DNA from: Poriferisodalis sp965198245
GTDB taxonomy: Bacteria > Actinomycetota > Acidimicrobiia > Acidimicrobiales > Poriferisodalaceae
Direction: 5' to 3'
Assembly (NCBI RefSeq): GCF_965198245.1
Contig: NZ_OZ240249.1
Coordinates: 2,418,001 to 2,482,000, forward strand
Length of the DNA stretch: 64,000 nucleotides
Part shown: piece by piece, positions 26,005 to 35,116 of the stretch
Layout of the letters: every line of letters starts with the position of its first letter
Position numbering within the stretch: position 1 is the stretch's first letter
Position numbers and translations under genes: made by a program
The notes under the pieces: generated by a model
Told to the model about the DNA's origin: nothing
The model's input: only the letters and a program-made list of their open reading frames with translations
The model's database searches: none

Positions 26005-27627
26005 CTACTCGCTGGCCTGCGCAGCGAGGTGGCGGAATGCCGAATACTTCGGCTGATCGATTGCGACCTGATGGGCCACTGAGGTCCGCAGGTACTCGGC
26101 GAGCCCGTCAGCGTCGAGCGCCATGGAGCCGTCCCGCAGCCGATGCACTAGCCGCCAGCGCAGCTCGGTGACTTGCTCGGCAACCTCAGCATCAGCCCCA
26201 GCCGAAGCCGCAGCATCATTACCAGCCCCAGCCGAAGCCCGAACTACGCCACCGACCTCCTCAGCAGGAGAGCCCATCAACGAGACCAACCGCTCCAGCT
26301 CATAGCGATGCAGCTGCGGGCCGATCAGCCGCTCGCGCAGCGCAATGTCAATCGAGTTCCCCGCCACCAGCGCCAAGAAACTCGTCCGCCCCTCGGTTGC
26401 CTGCCGCACCTCGGTGTGCAGGAAATCCCGAACGCTCTCGAGGATCTCGTCGACACGAGGCATGTCCCCAGCCGCAGCGTTCGCCTCCGCGCTCGTCGTA
26501 CTGCCCCCGAGTGCCGACACTTTCGCCGCCCGGCGCCCGAAATCGGACTCAAGCAGACCCAGCGCATGCACCGCAGGCACGAACTCGACCTGCCCTGGAA
26601 TGATCAGATGCGCACAGTCCAGCTGGCACTCAGAACTCCGGCGCCCAATGGCCGGACGCTCCACGGTCGCATCAGAGCCCTGTCGGTACCGATCGGCCAT
26701 CCCCAGGCATCCCACGGCCCACCAGAACGACCCGAACACCTCCCAGTACTGCACCCGCTTGGGATCCACCGGCGCCCCGGCCACATCGGCGTAACCCGCG
26801 AACAAGTCCTCATAGCGCCCGAAGCCGCCAACCGGCAGATGCCGCTGCCCGAAGCGCCACGAATTGGTGCACATCCAGCCCAGATCCCGCATCGGGTCGC
26901 CGATGTGGGCTGTCTCCCAGTCCAACACCGCGACAAGCCCGGCGTCGGCGTCCACCATCACGTTGCCGTTGCGGAAGTCGTTGTGCACCAGCGTGAGCTC
27001 GACCGGATCCTGCCCTTCGAGCTGTTCGGACAACCAGCGGGCGGCATAGTCGATCATCGGCTGTGGCGTCGGCAGCTCCCGGTACCGGTCCCAGGTCTCC
27101 GCCAGGTACTCACTCGGCTGCGCACGCCGCAGCGCATCACCCAGGCCGGTCGCGCCCACATCGATCCCATGGATGCGGGCCATCTCCTGCCCGCACTGAA
27201 ACGCCAGCTTCGAGCGTGCCTCCTCCAGCTCAGGCGACCGAGCGATGCGGGCGCCGAGCGTTACGCCGTCCAGCCACTCCATCAAGAACCCCGCACCGAT
27301 CCCGTCGGCAGGCGTCAGCACATACAGCACCTCGGGTTCAGGCACGCCCGCCAGACGAGCCGTGCTCATGCACAGAGCTTCAGCTTCGACGCCGGTGACG
27401 TTGTCGCCCTCGCGGTCCATGCCGTCAGGCCCCCGACGCAGGCAGATGTCAAGAACACCATCAGGGTCCGAAGCACGGCGACACCGAAGCCGATACGACT
27501 CCATGCTCGCCCCTCCGCTGAGCCGCTCGGCCGAGACCAGCCCCTCGCAGTCGTCGATCTCGCGCCGCAGCACAGCGTCCAGAGCCTCAGCGAATTCGGG
27601 CAGCGCGTGCTGGCGGTCGTCGCTCAT
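26005..27627 (-). CDS. APH-type phosphotransferase fused to a DUF6285-like domain
   Basis: A 540-aa protein. Residues about 10-340 form an aminoglycoside phosphotransferase/choline kinase-like fold: LTLVHNDFRNGNVMVD is the Brenner-type catalytic loop and AVLDWETAHIGDPMRDLGW the metal-binding DxE/D region. This branch is often found near acyl-CoA dehydrogenases and lipid genes. The C-terminal 130 residues (VDEILESVRDFLHTEV..., AGNSIDIALRERLIGPQ) resemble DUF6285, a protein usually encoded separately next to such a kinase. The domains are linked by an Ala-rich repeat stretch. It lies 45 nt downstream of the PhyH gene. The substrate is unknown. Confidence 0.87.
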   Translation of the reverse strand: MSDDRQHALPEFAEALDAVLRREIDDCEGLVSAERLSGGASMESYRLRCRRASDPDGVLDICLRRGPDGMDREGDNVTGVEAEALCMSTARLAGVPEPEVLYVLTPADGIGAGFLMEWLDGVTLGARIARSPELEEARSKLAFQCGQEMARIHGIDVGATGLGDALRRAQPSEYLAETWDRYRELPTPQPMIDYAARWLSEQLEGQDPVELTLVHNDFRNGNVMVDADAGLVAVLDWETAHIGDPMRDLGWMCTNSWRFGQRHLPVGGFGRYEDLFAGYADVAGAPVDPKRVQYWEVFGSFWWAVGCLGMADRYRQGSDATVERPAIGRRSSECQLDCAHLIIPGQVEFVPAVHALGLLESDFGRRAAKVSALGGSTTSAEANAAAGDMPRVDEILESVRDFLHTEVRQATEGRTSFLALVAGNSIDIALRERLIGPQLHRYELERLVSLMGSPAEEVGGVVRASAGAGNDAAASAGADAEVAEQVTELRWRLVHRLRDGSMALDADGLAEYLRTSVAHQVAIDQPKYSAFRHLAAQASE

Positions 27628-27672
27628 GGCTGCGAAACCCCTCGACAAGAGCGCATCGGGTCCTGCAGCGGC

Positions 27673-28569
27673 TCAGCCGTCCTTCTGCTGGGAGCCGAAG
27701 ATCGTCGGCGGGCCTTTGAGTGACCAGTCCGGCGCCCCGTGCATCTGCCGGCCGTCGATGGTGAGCATCTGGGAAGACTCCCCGCCGCAGAGGCGGCCGC
27801 CGCTCGAGCCCAGCACGCCGTTCGCACCGACGTGGGAGATGGGGTAGGAGTCGATTGCCGAGTACGTCTGCAGCAGCAGCGGCCTGGGCCGCGGCGAGTC
27901 GTTCGGCATCGAGCCATGCACCATGCAGCAGTTGTGAACGGTGACCGAGCCCGCCGGACCTCCCAGGTACACCATGGCGTCAAGGTCGAGCCGGGCAGCG
28001 TCGGCGTCGTTCATCGCACCGGCCCAGTTGCCATCGGGCGCGTACAGGTCGTACAGCGGTCCCAGATGGCTGCCTGGCAGCACGCCCATCGGCGACATTT
28101 CGGGATCGACATCTTCGAGGTACACCCCGATGGTCAGCGGCGTGAAGTCGGTGTGGGGCCAGAACTGGATGTCCTGGTGCCACTTGACCTCCTCACCGCC
28201 TTCGGACCACTTGAAGTTGAGCTTCGAGTGGTGGTAGCGCACCGGGCCGCCGAGCAACGCAGAAGCTAGCTGCGCCGTCGGCCCCTCGAATGTGAACCGG
28301 GCGTATGTCGGATGCTGGTCGACCGGCGAGTTCAGGCGCCGCAGTCTCGGCGCGTCAGCCGTGTGCGTGGGTTCCAGATCGAACACCTTGCCCGAGGAGG
28401 CTTCCGCCCGGCTGGCCTCAACGAACTCCGCCGTGACGGCCCGCAGCTCATCGAGCCACTCAGCTCCGACAAACCCAGGCAAGCACAGGTAGCCGTTCGC
28501 CTCGTAGTCGGAGCGCTGGGCGTCCGTGATGAGTTCGCTTGCTTTCGGGGGAGCTTCTGCGAGCGTCAT
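27673..28569 (-). CDS. phytanoyl-CoA dioxygenase (PhyH) family protein
   Basis: A non-heme Fe(II)/2-oxoglutarate dioxygenase of 298 aa. The metal triad reads WHQDIQFWPHTD (His-x-Asp) and VHNCCMVHGSMPNDSPRPR (distal His, then the Arg that holds 2-oxoglutarate). The N-terminal DAQRSDYEANGYLCLPGFV is typical. Family members hydroxylate acyl-CoAs or small secondary metabolites; no substrate can be named. ATG 28569 gives the normal length. It probably forms an operon with the downstream phosphotransferase fusion. Confidence 0.9.
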   Translation of the reverse strand: MTLAEAPPKASELITDAQRSDYEANGYLCLPGFVGAEWLDELRAVTAEFVEASRAEASSGKVFDLEPTHTADAPRLRRLNSPVDQHPTYARFTFEGPTAQLASALLGGPVRYHHSKLNFKWSEGGEEVKWHQDIQFWPHTDFTPLTIGVYLEDVDPEMSPMGVLPGSHLGPLYDLYAPDGNWAGAMNDADAARLDLDAMVYLGGPAGSVTVHNCCMVHGSMPNDSPRPRPLLLQTYSAIDSYPISHVGANGVLGSSGGRLCGGESSQMLTIDGRQMHGAPDWSLKGPPTIFGSQQKDG

Positions 28570-28597
28570 GGGAGAAACCGTACCGGGTACGGCCGCC

Positions 28598-28735
28598 GAG
28601 ATTCTGTGTGCAGAATTACCGCCACAGACAGCAGATTTGCGCAGAGAAGATGCTGTCTGAGTTCTTTGTGCAGAATTGCCGCCACAGACGGCAAAATTGC
28701 GCAGAGAAGGCGCGGCGCATCGCCGCCACACACCG
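28598..28735 (+). repeat. interspersed intergenic element, copy B (two hairpin cores)
   Basis: Two tandem, partly degraded copies of the core hairpin (28602-28645 and 28665-28705) share the central CCGCCACAGAC segment with copies A, C and D. They lie between the divergent PhyH and dihydroorotase-like genes, so here the element sits in a promoter region. The outer ends of the full element are not recognisable. Confidence 0.75.
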
Positions 28736-28766
28736 TGGTCGTTCCCCTCAGCCATAGGGTGAGGCG

Positions 28767-30083
28767 ATGGCTGCCGATCTGGTGATCTCCGGTGGAAGGC
28801 TGGCCGATTCCGCCCATGGCGGTGAACGAGTCGACGTGGTCGTCGAGGACGGACGCATCTCGGCGGTGGTGCCGGTAGGGGAAGCGCCTCAAGCCCGACG
28901 GACATTGGATGCGTCGGATGCCTGGGTGATGCCCGGATTCGTCGATATCCAAGTGCATTTCCGCACGCCTGGCGGTACCGACAGCGAGGACATCGCCTCG
29001 GGGGCAGCGGGAGCCGCCATGGGCGGTGTGACGGCGTGCGTGATGATGCCGAACACGAATCCGCCCATCGACACTCCTGGCATGGTCCAAGACGTGCTGG
29101 CGATGGCCACTGGAGCGCCGTGCGATGTCCGGACCTCGGCTGCCATCACGGTCGGACGAGCGGGGGAGCGGCTCACCGATTTTGCAGCGTTGTATGACAC
29201 CGGCGTCAGGGTCTTCACCGACGACGGCGACTGCGTGGCCGACGACGCGCTCATGGAAGCGGCGCTGGCGGCCACCGTGAGCCTGCCCGGCGCAGTGGTC
29301 AGCCAGCACGCCGAAGACCCCGAGATGGTCGCTGGTGGAGTCATCAATGCCGGGGCTGTGGCGGAACGGATGGGAGTGCAGGGGCGTCCCGCGCTCGCCG
29401 AGATCTCGGTGGTGCAGCGTGACATCGGGCTAGCAAGGGGCACCGGTGGCCGCTACCACGTCCTGCACCTCTCGACAGCCGAGGCGATGGAACAGGTCGC
29501 TCAGGCAAAGCGAGAAGGCTTCGCCGTCTCCGCCGAGGTGACGCCACAGCACTTGGTGCTCACCGAGGACGATGTCGAGCGGCTCGGCACGACCGGCAAG
29601 ATGAATCCGCCATTGCGGCTCCGAAGCGACGTGGAAGCGCTGCGCCGCGCCATCGTCGACGGCACTCTCGACGCGGTTGCCACCGATCACGCGCCGCATC
29701 ACGCCTCGCTCAAGGACACATCGCTGCGTGATGCCGCCCCGGGCATGACCGGTGTCGAGACGATGGCGTCGGTGATCTGGTCAGAGCTGGTGGCGACGGG
29801 GGCAATGTCGCCCGCCCGTTTCGTCGAGGTGGTCTCGGCTGCGCCGGCACGCATCGCCGGCATCGCCGAGCACGGTCATCGCGTCGATGTCGGGAGGCCC
29901 GCCAATCTCGCTGTGTTCGACCCTGCTCAGCGCTGGACGGTCCGCGCCGACGAGCTGCAATCCCGCAGCCGCAATACGCCATGGGCGGGTCGCGAACTCA
30001 CCGGCAAGGTGCGTCACACTGTGCTGGCCGGCCGCCCCGTGGTATCGGGCGGTGAGCTCTGCGGCTCAGCGGCCCGCGGATAG
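28767..30083 (+). CDS. pyrC: dihydroorotase-like cyclic amidohydrolase
   Basis: A 438-aa metallo-amidohydrolase most similar to class I dihydroorotase (pyrimidine synthesis) or the related allantoinase. Visible motifs are the first metal motif DIQVHFRTPG (residues 60-69), CVMMPNTNPP, FTDDGD, QHAEDP near residue 182, HLST near 234 and ATDHAPH near 307. The first metal His of the usual DxHxH is Gln here; some dihydroorotases of other phyla have the same Gln, so this does not by itself mean loss of activity. No other pyr genes are adjacent. The stop codon TAG lies inside the end of intergenic element C. Confidence 0.85.
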   Translation: MAADLVISGGRLADSAHGGERVDVVVEDGRISAVVPVGEAPQARRTLDASDAWVMPGFVDIQVHFRTPGGTDSEDIASGAAGAAMGGVTACVMMPNTNPPIDTPGMVQDVLAMATGAPCDVRTSAAITVGRAGERLTDFAALYDTGVRVFTDDGDCVADDALMEAALAATVSLPGAVVSQHAEDPEMVAGGVINAGAVAERMGVQGRPALAEISVVQRDIGLARGTGGRYHVLHLSTAEAMEQVAQAKREGFAVSAEVTPQHLVLTEDDVERLGTTGKMNPPLRLRSDVEALRRAIVDGTLDAVATDHAPHHASLKDTSLRDAAPGMTGVETMASVIWSELVATGAMSPARFVEVVSAAPARIAGIAEHGHRVDVGRPANLAVFDPAQRWTVRADELQSRSRNTPWAGRELTGKVRHTVLAGRPVVSGGELCGSAARG

Positions 30084-30208
30084 GTGATGTGTCGGAAAGG
30101 TGCTGTCGCGCATTCTTTGCGCAATTTTGCCGTCTGTGGCGGCATTTCTGCGCAAAGTCCAGGCCGTCGGGGCTGCCGGGCATCGCCGCCCTTCGGCTGA
30201 GGCACTGA
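30075..30208 (-). repeat. interspersed intergenic element, copy C
   Basis: The same ~120-bp element in inverted orientation, with its core hairpin at 30116-30156 in perfect TTTGCGCA/TGCGCAAA form. It starts within the last codons of the dihydroorotase-like gene, supplying GGATAG, and extends to ctgaggcactgag, which matches the far end of copy A. It lies between two convergent genes. Confidence 0.85.
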
Positions 30209-30252
30209 GCGGAGGGCTCGTCCTCGACGACGCGGCCGCGGCTCAGCTGTGG

Positions 30253-30372
30253 CTCACACCACTGCCAGGCACCCGCCTCACACCGCTACCAGGCACCCGC
30301 CTCACACCGCTACCAGGCACCGGCCTCACACCGCTACCAGGCACCCGCCTCACACCGCTACCAGGCACCGGC
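30253..30372. repeat. 24-bp tandem repeat anchored on the caiB-like stop codon
   Basis: Five 24-bp units of ctcacaccgctaccaggcacccgc start at 30253, 30277, 30301, 30325 and 30349. The last copy contains the stop (TAG, minus strand, 30358-30360) and the last codons Gly-Ala-Trp of the CoA-transferase. This is a third clear example of serial duplication of a gene's final codons. Confidence 0.9.
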
Positions 30373-31548
30373 CTGACGCCAGTGCTCGAGTTCCTCCCAC
30401 TCGGCGCCGGCCTCGAGCAGCACCTCCTCGGTGTGCTGTCCGAGCTCGGCCACCTGGTTGCTGAACCGCGTGGGCGTGTCGCTCATGGTGATGGGGCAGC
30501 CCACCCAGGTCTGCTCGCCCCATTCGTCATGATCGAGCTTGCCCAGGTAGCCGTTGGCGTATGGCTGGTCACTGGCCACTACGTCGGAATGCGAACGCAC
30601 CGGGCAGAACCTCTGCTCCTCGGCCTCAAGCCGCTTCGACCATTCCTCGGTGGACCGTGTCTGGAAGACCTCGATGAAGAACGCCCGCATCTCGGCGGCC
30701 ACTTCCCGGCTCACGAAATAGGCGTTGAACGTGGGATGGTCCACCATGTCGAGACGCTCGATGGCCCTGCACATGCCTGGCCACAGGTGCTCGGGGCAGC
30801 CCGCCATGGCGATGTAGCCGTCGGCAGTGGGGAAGATGCCGTAGAGCGCATGCACCAGGGGATGCCCGCCGTTCGAGCGCCCTGCCTCGTTGCCAGTGAG
30901 CAGCAGATGGGTGTATTCGACCGCTTGCAGCCAGATCTGCCCGCCCAGCAGGCTGACGTCGACTCGCTGGCCCCGGCCCGTGCGCTCCCGGGCGTACAGC
31001 GCCGCAATAACCCCGGTCTGGAGGTTCTGCGAGCCGCAATGGTCGGCCACGAGCGAGCCATAGGTCGACAGCGGCCCGCCGTCATACCCGCTGGAGGCAA
31101 TCACGCCGCCTGAGGCCTGCCCCGCAATGTCGGCGCCCTCGCGCTGGGCGTCAGGCCCCACAGGGCCCAAGAAGCTGCCCGCCGCCCAGATGATCCTGGG
31201 GTTCACTTCGGCCAGTTCGTCGTAGCTCAGGCCCCACTCGTCGAGCGTGCCCGGCTTGAAGTTCGACAGCACCACGTCGGAGGTCTCCACCAGGCGCAGG
31301 AATGCCGCACGCCCCGCCTCGACGCGAAGATCCAGCGACACCGATCGCTTGCCCCGGTTGCAGGCAATGAACACTGACGTGTGGCCGAAATCCTCGAGCA
31401 TGTCCACGTGGCGGCCCACGTCGCCGATGCCCGGCAGCTCGATCTTGATCACCTCGGCGCCGAGGTCGTGCAGCATCTCGGCGGCTTGGGGACCCTGCAC
31501 CAGCGTGGACAGGTCCAGAACGCGAATTCCGTCAAGTGCACCGGCCAT
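30358..31548 (-). CDS. CaiB/BaiF-family CoA-transferase
   Basis: A family III CoA-transferase, 396 aa (ATG 31548, after a G-rich AGGGGGAAGC site). The N-terminal LDGIRVLDLSTLVQGPQAAEMLHDLGAEVIKIE, then FIACNRGKRSVSLDL and DVVLSNFKPGTLDEWGLSYDEL are diagnostic; the catalytic Asp is expected near the QREGADIAGQA segment. It moves CoA between organic acids through a mixed anhydride. Substrates are unknown; no acyl-CoA dehydrogenase is adjacent. Its 3' end is followed by a stop-anchored 24-bp repeat. Confidence 0.92.
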   Translation of the reverse strand: MAGALDGIRVLDLSTLVQGPQAAEMLHDLGAEVIKIELPGIGDVGRHVDMLEDFGHTSVFIACNRGKRSVSLDLRVEAGRAAFLRLVETSDVVLSNFKPGTLDEWGLSYDELAEVNPRIIWAAGSFLGPVGPDAQREGADIAGQASGGVIASSGYDGGPLSTYGSLVADHCGSQNLQTGVIAALYARERTGRGQRVDVSLLGGQIWLQAVEYTHLLLTGNEAGRSNGGHPLVHALYGIFPTADGYIAMAGCPEHLWPGMCRAIERLDMVDHPTFNAYFVSREVAAEMRAFFIEVFQTRSTEEWSKRLEAEEQRFCPVRSHSDVVASDQPYANGYLGKLDHDEWGEQTWVGCPITMSDTPTRFSNQVAELGQHTEEVLLEAGAEWEELEHWRQAGAW

Positions 31549-31690
31549 GCTTCCCCCTGAGTCCGTGGATTGCCGATGATGGTAGTGGCGCTTCGCCAAC
31601 CGCCTGCCAGCGTCCTGGCGGCAGCCCCGAAGCCTGCTGCGCCTGCAACCTGGGTGGTGCCGGGGGGACGGGCTGCGAGAATGGGCCACC

Positions 31691-32017
31691 GTGACCGGGA
31701 CCGCTGCAGCGGCAGCTTCAGAGCTCGATGAGGCCAGCGCCCGATCGCTGCGGTTCTCGATTCTGATCTCCGCAATCCGCTGCACGCTCGCCTACGTGAT
31801 CCTCCCGTTCGTCGCACCGTTCATCGGGCTGGCGCCGGGCGTCGGACCTGCCGTGGGCATTCCCATCTCGCTGGTCGCATTGTGGGCGAACGTCGCCAGC
31901 ATCAGGCGGCATTGGAACTCCGATCACCGTTGGAAATGGCCCATCAGCGTGCTCAACGCCGGGATCATCGTGCTGCTGGTGATCCTGCTCATTCTCGACA
32001 TGGGCCAGCTGCTCTAG
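31691..32017 (+). CDS. small membrane protein of unknown function
   Basis: A 108-aa protein with three hydrophobic helices (about residues 22-50, 54-70 and 85-105) and a basic loop IRRHWNSDHRWKWP between the last two. I do not recognise a family. The start is GTG 31691. It is divergent from the CoA-transferase and lies upstream of the SerA-like gene. Confidence 0.65.
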   Translation: MTGTAAAAASELDEASARSLRFSILISAIRCTLAYVILPFVAPFIGLAPGVGPAVGIPISLVALWANVASIRRHWNSDHRWKWPISVLNAGIIVLLVILLILDMGQLL

Positions 32018-32140
32018 AGGCCGAGCGGCCCGTGAGCACAGCGGGCAAGAGGGGGAAACACAGGTGTCACCGCGCAGGGCCGCGCGTTTGGCACACTGGC
32101 TAGACATGCGGGTACATGTCCCGGCCGCTGCGGCGGCGCT

Positions 32141-33388
32141 ATGACCGCGAGCCCTGTCCCAGCGGTGACGCCGATGCACATTCTCTTTGCCGACAAGATC
32201 GATACCGGCCGTCTCGGCCGGCTCGAGGCTTCGGGCCACCACTGCATCGTCAAGCCCGAGCTGACCGCCGAGGAACTTGCCGAGCACATCGAGGGCGTCG
32301 AAGTCCTGGTCGTGCGCAGCACCGAGGTGAAGCGGAAGGTGTTCAAGGCTGCCGATCGGCTCGCCATGGTGCTGCGCGCCGGCGCCGGAACCGACACGGT
32401 CGACTGCGACGGGGCCGCCAAGTTCGGCGTGTACGTCTGCAATGTGCCAGGGCGCAACGCCGTGGCGGTTGCCGAACTGACGATGGGCTTGCTGCTGGCC
32501 ATCGACCGCCAGATCCCCGACGCCACCTCGGACCTGCACGAGGGTCGCTGGAACAAGGCCCAGTACATGGGCGCCTCTGGCCTGAAGGGTCGGCGAATGG
32601 CCGTCGTGGGCATGGGCGCCATCGGCATCGAGGTAGCCCGCCGTGCCGTCGCGTTCGGCATCGAGGTGTCGGCGCTGTATCGCTCGGATCGCTCGAACGC
32701 TTTGCTCGCCGAGATGAAGCGGCACGAGATTGAGGTCGTTCCCGACTGGGACAGCCTGCTGGCCGGGGCCGACATCGTCTCGCTGCACCTGCCTGCCAAC
32801 CCCGAGACGTCCGGCCTCGTGGATGCAGAGTTTCTGGCGAAGATGCCCGACGGTGCGATCCTGCTCAACACATCCCGCGGCGAGATCGTCGACGAGGGGG
32901 CGTTGCTGAGGGCACTCGATGAGCGGGGCATGCGCGCAGGGCTCGACGTCTTCCAGGGGGAGCCCTCTGGAGCCGAGCCGAACTGGCGCTCGCCGCTGGC
33001 GTCGCACCCAAGCGTGACCGGCACCCATCACATCGGGGCCTCCACTACCCAAGCCACAGAGGACATTGCCGACGGTGTCGTGGAAGTCCTCGAGGCGTTC
33101 TCGACCGGCGAAGTGCTGAACTGCGTGAATCGTGCGGAGCGGCCCCTGGGTCGCAGCACCATCGTGGTGCGACACCGTGATCAGGTGGGTGTGCTCGCAG
33201 GCATTCTGATGGCGTTGAGGGCGAGCGGGATCAACGTCTTGCAAATGCGCAACGAGATCTTGGCCGGGCCGAAGCACCATGCAGCCGTTGCCACCATCCG
33301 CGTGTCGCGCCAGCCGCCACGCAAAGTGCTCGACGAGCTGCGCGAAATGGAAGCCATCTACGGGCTACGCCTCATCAAATCCTGCTGA
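32141..33388 (+). CDS. serA: D-3-phosphoglycerate dehydrogenase-like protein with ACT domain
   Basis: A D-isomer-specific 2-hydroxyacid dehydrogenase of 415 aa. The NAD-binding Rossmann motif is VVGMGAIGIEVARRAV (about residue 155). The catalytic Arg (LNTSRGEIVDEGALL), Glu (AGLDVFQGEPSG) and His (GTHHIGASTTQATEDIA) are present. A C-terminal ACT-like regulatory domain (IVVRHRDQVGVLAGILMALRASGINVLQM) fits a short-type SerA that makes 3-phosphohydroxypyruvate for serine. Serine would feed glycine and C1 units, in keeping with the C1 cluster. ATG 32141 or ATG 32174 (MHILFADKIDTG) can start it. Confidence 0.9.
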   Translation: MTASPVPAVTPMHILFADKIDTGRLGRLEASGHHCIVKPELTAEELAEHIEGVEVLVVRSTEVKRKVFKAADRLAMVLRAGAGTDTVDCDGAAKFGVYVCNVPGRNAVAVAELTMGLLLAIDRQIPDATSDLHEGRWNKAQYMGASGLKGRRMAVVGMGAIGIEVARRAVAFGIEVSALYRSDRSNALLAEMKRHEIEVVPDWDSLLAGADIVSLHLPANPETSGLVDAEFLAKMPDGAILLNTSRGEIVDEGALLRALDERGMRAGLDVFQGEPSGAEPNWRSPLASHPSVTGTHHIGASTTQATEDIADGVVEVLEAFSTGEVLNCVNRAERPLGRSTIVVRHRDQVGVLAGILMALRASGINVLQMRNEILAGPKHHAAVATIRVSRQPPRKVLDELREMEAIYGLRLIKSC

Positions 33389-33450
33389 ACCCGATTCGCC
33401 ATCGAAACCGTGTCCCGCGTCGGTGACGTGGTGTGGGATCGGCGGGCTGA

Positions 33451-34848
33451 TCAGTAGGAGTGATCGCCTGGGTGACCGGAGCGCCGCACGCATGTCTTTC
33501 CGTTGCGTACGCCGACATGGTCGCATCTTGGCTGCGCCACCATGCCTGTTGTGTGCTCTGCTGCCTTCGCTGCGGACAGTTCGTGTAGTTGCTCGGCGAT
33601 GTCGTGCGCTCCTGCGAGATTGAGTCCCCAAGACTCCTCAAGAAGCTCGCTGCGGTTGTCGACGACGGACAGCACTTCGGGTATCTCAAATACCCGCGCA
33701 CCGCTTTCGATGTCGCGGCTCTCGGCGATGAGCCCGATGTCGACGAGATGACTCAGACCACGAGCGACGGATCTCCTCGGCCGGTCAGTCTTGTCTGACA
33801 GGAAAAGCAGAGTCGCAACCGGAGCTTCCCCCATTGCGTCGATGATCTCCCGAGCCGCCGATCGGTTCCGCAGTCGTGCGACCGCGCAGCGATGCTCCCA
33901 GTCATTGATGAATCGTGCTGCTGCTTCGGCGTAGTCGCATGCCACGATCACCGCATCTGCGATGTACTGCGTGGAGGCGTGCATCGCCGCCGCTCGCCCC
34001 TCGTCGTCTGGGTCTCCGATGAACGTCGAATAGGGGCGCAGGCTGCGGTAGTACTCGTCGCGGCGCGCATCGATCGCAGCGGAGAGCGGAACGGCTAGCG
34101 GCAAGCGCCCCTCGCGTCGCAGCACCAGGTGCATGAGCGCTCGCCCGATGCGACCGTTGCCGTCCGTGAACGGATGAATTGTCTCGAACTGGGTGTGGGT
34201 GATGGCCGCCTTGGCCACCGGGGACACCCATACCGCGGAGTCAGATATGTATGCCGCCAGATCCGTCACCAGCGGCGGCACTTCTGTATGCGGAGGCGGC
34301 ACGAAGTGCGCTCGCTCCGGTGTTCTTTGCCCAGAGCCGATCCAGACCTGCTCGTCTCGCAGCCTGCCGGCGTCGAACTGCTGGTCCGTGTCAGTGAACA
34401 AGTCCCGGTGCAGCCTCTCGATGTCTGAGACATCCACTTGGGTAGTGGTGCGGTCCCCGAGATCGAGCGCGTGGCTGTTCATGAGCACACTGCCGTGCGC
34501 CTGCCTGTCCCGAGCATCGGTCTCATGGCGGCGCCTGCCTCGCAGCGACTCCAGCAAAGTCAACGACCGTAAAGTGGTAACGATGCCCTCGACGCTGCTC
34601 GAGGAGATTCCTTCCGCGCGACCCAGACACCATCTCAGCGACGATGTGGGCGAGACCGCATGGTGCATTTCGGTAAGGCGGCGTTCTGCGTCTCTCACCC
34701 GCTCTCTCGTCTCAGGAGAAGGCACGGGTGCCCACCCCTCAAGCGGATGAGGAACGTAAGCTGCATATGGCACTGAGGTGGTCGTGGTTCCCCGCCAGTA
34801 GTGGTAGTCCAGGTGCAGCAACCGACCCACGCTCCGCACCCTAGCCAA
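33451..34848 (-). CDS. Fic-family AMP-transferase-like protein
   Basis: A 465-aa Fic protein. The active-site loop HPFTDGNGRIGRALMHL (near residue 224) has all key residues, including the catalytic His. An inhibitory helix motif SSSVEGI (residues 83-89, S/TxxxE(G/N) type) lies N-terminal, as in class II self-inhibited Fic enzymes. The C-terminal part includes a winged-helix-like segment (ATLLFLSDKTDRPRRSVARGLSHLVDIGLI) and a final Cys-containing tail (CDHVGVRNGKTCVRRSGH). It may AMPylate or otherwise modify a host or self protein; the target is unknown. The start is TTG 34848, or in-frame GTG 34839. Confidence 0.9.
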   Translation of the reverse strand: MARVRSVGRLLHLDYHYWRGTTTTSVPYAAYVPHPLEGWAPVPSPETRERVRDAERRLTEMHHAVSPTSSLRWCLGRAEGISSSSVEGIVTTLRSLTLLESLRGRRRHETDARDRQAHGSVLMNSHALDLGDRTTTQVDVSDIERLHRDLFTDTDQQFDAGRLRDEQVWIGSGQRTPERAHFVPPPHTEVPPLVTDLAAYISDSAVWVSPVAKAAITHTQFETIHPFTDGNGRIGRALMHLVLRREGRLPLAVPLSAAIDARRDEYYRSLRPYSTFIGDPDDEGRAAAMHASTQYIADAVIVACDYAEAAARFINDWEHRCAVARLRNRSAAREIIDAMGEAPVATLLFLSDKTDRPRRSVARGLSHLVDIGLIAESRDIESGARVFEIPEVLSVVDNRSELLEESWGLNLAGAHDIAEQLHELSAAKAAEHTTGMVAQPRCDHVGVRNGKTCVRRSGHPGDHSY

Positions 34849-34983
34849 TCAGCACAAATATGGTCGCTACTGGCCGCAAATGACCACATTTGCCGTACGT
34901 TGGTCACTCGCGGTTCCCCCGAGCAGCGTGATCCGTCGGCTCACGTGCGCATTCAGCGCACACACGGCCCGTTGACTCTCTGA

Positions 34984-35042
34984 TCAGGCGCCCGAGACGC
35001 TGTAGCTGTCCTCGACAACGAGGCGGATGGAGGCGTACAGGG
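34984..35042 (-). pseudogene. 3' remnant of the membrane-protein gene found at 46.6 kb
   Basis: About 19 codons read LYASIRLVVEDSYSVSGA-stop, clearly homologous to the end of the membrane protein at 46618 (LYASIRLVVDDSYSVLGG-stop), in the same orientation. Upstream codons do not match. It sits at the left edge of the secreted-protein cluster while the fuller copy sits at its right edge, so the two form divergent direct repeats around the island. Confidence 0.75.
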
Positions 35043-35116
35043 GTCGCTGCTTTGAGCCCTGATGGACCGGCTCATGGGTGTCCGTCATGGGCGCTATGCG
35101 CTAACCTCAGACGTTC

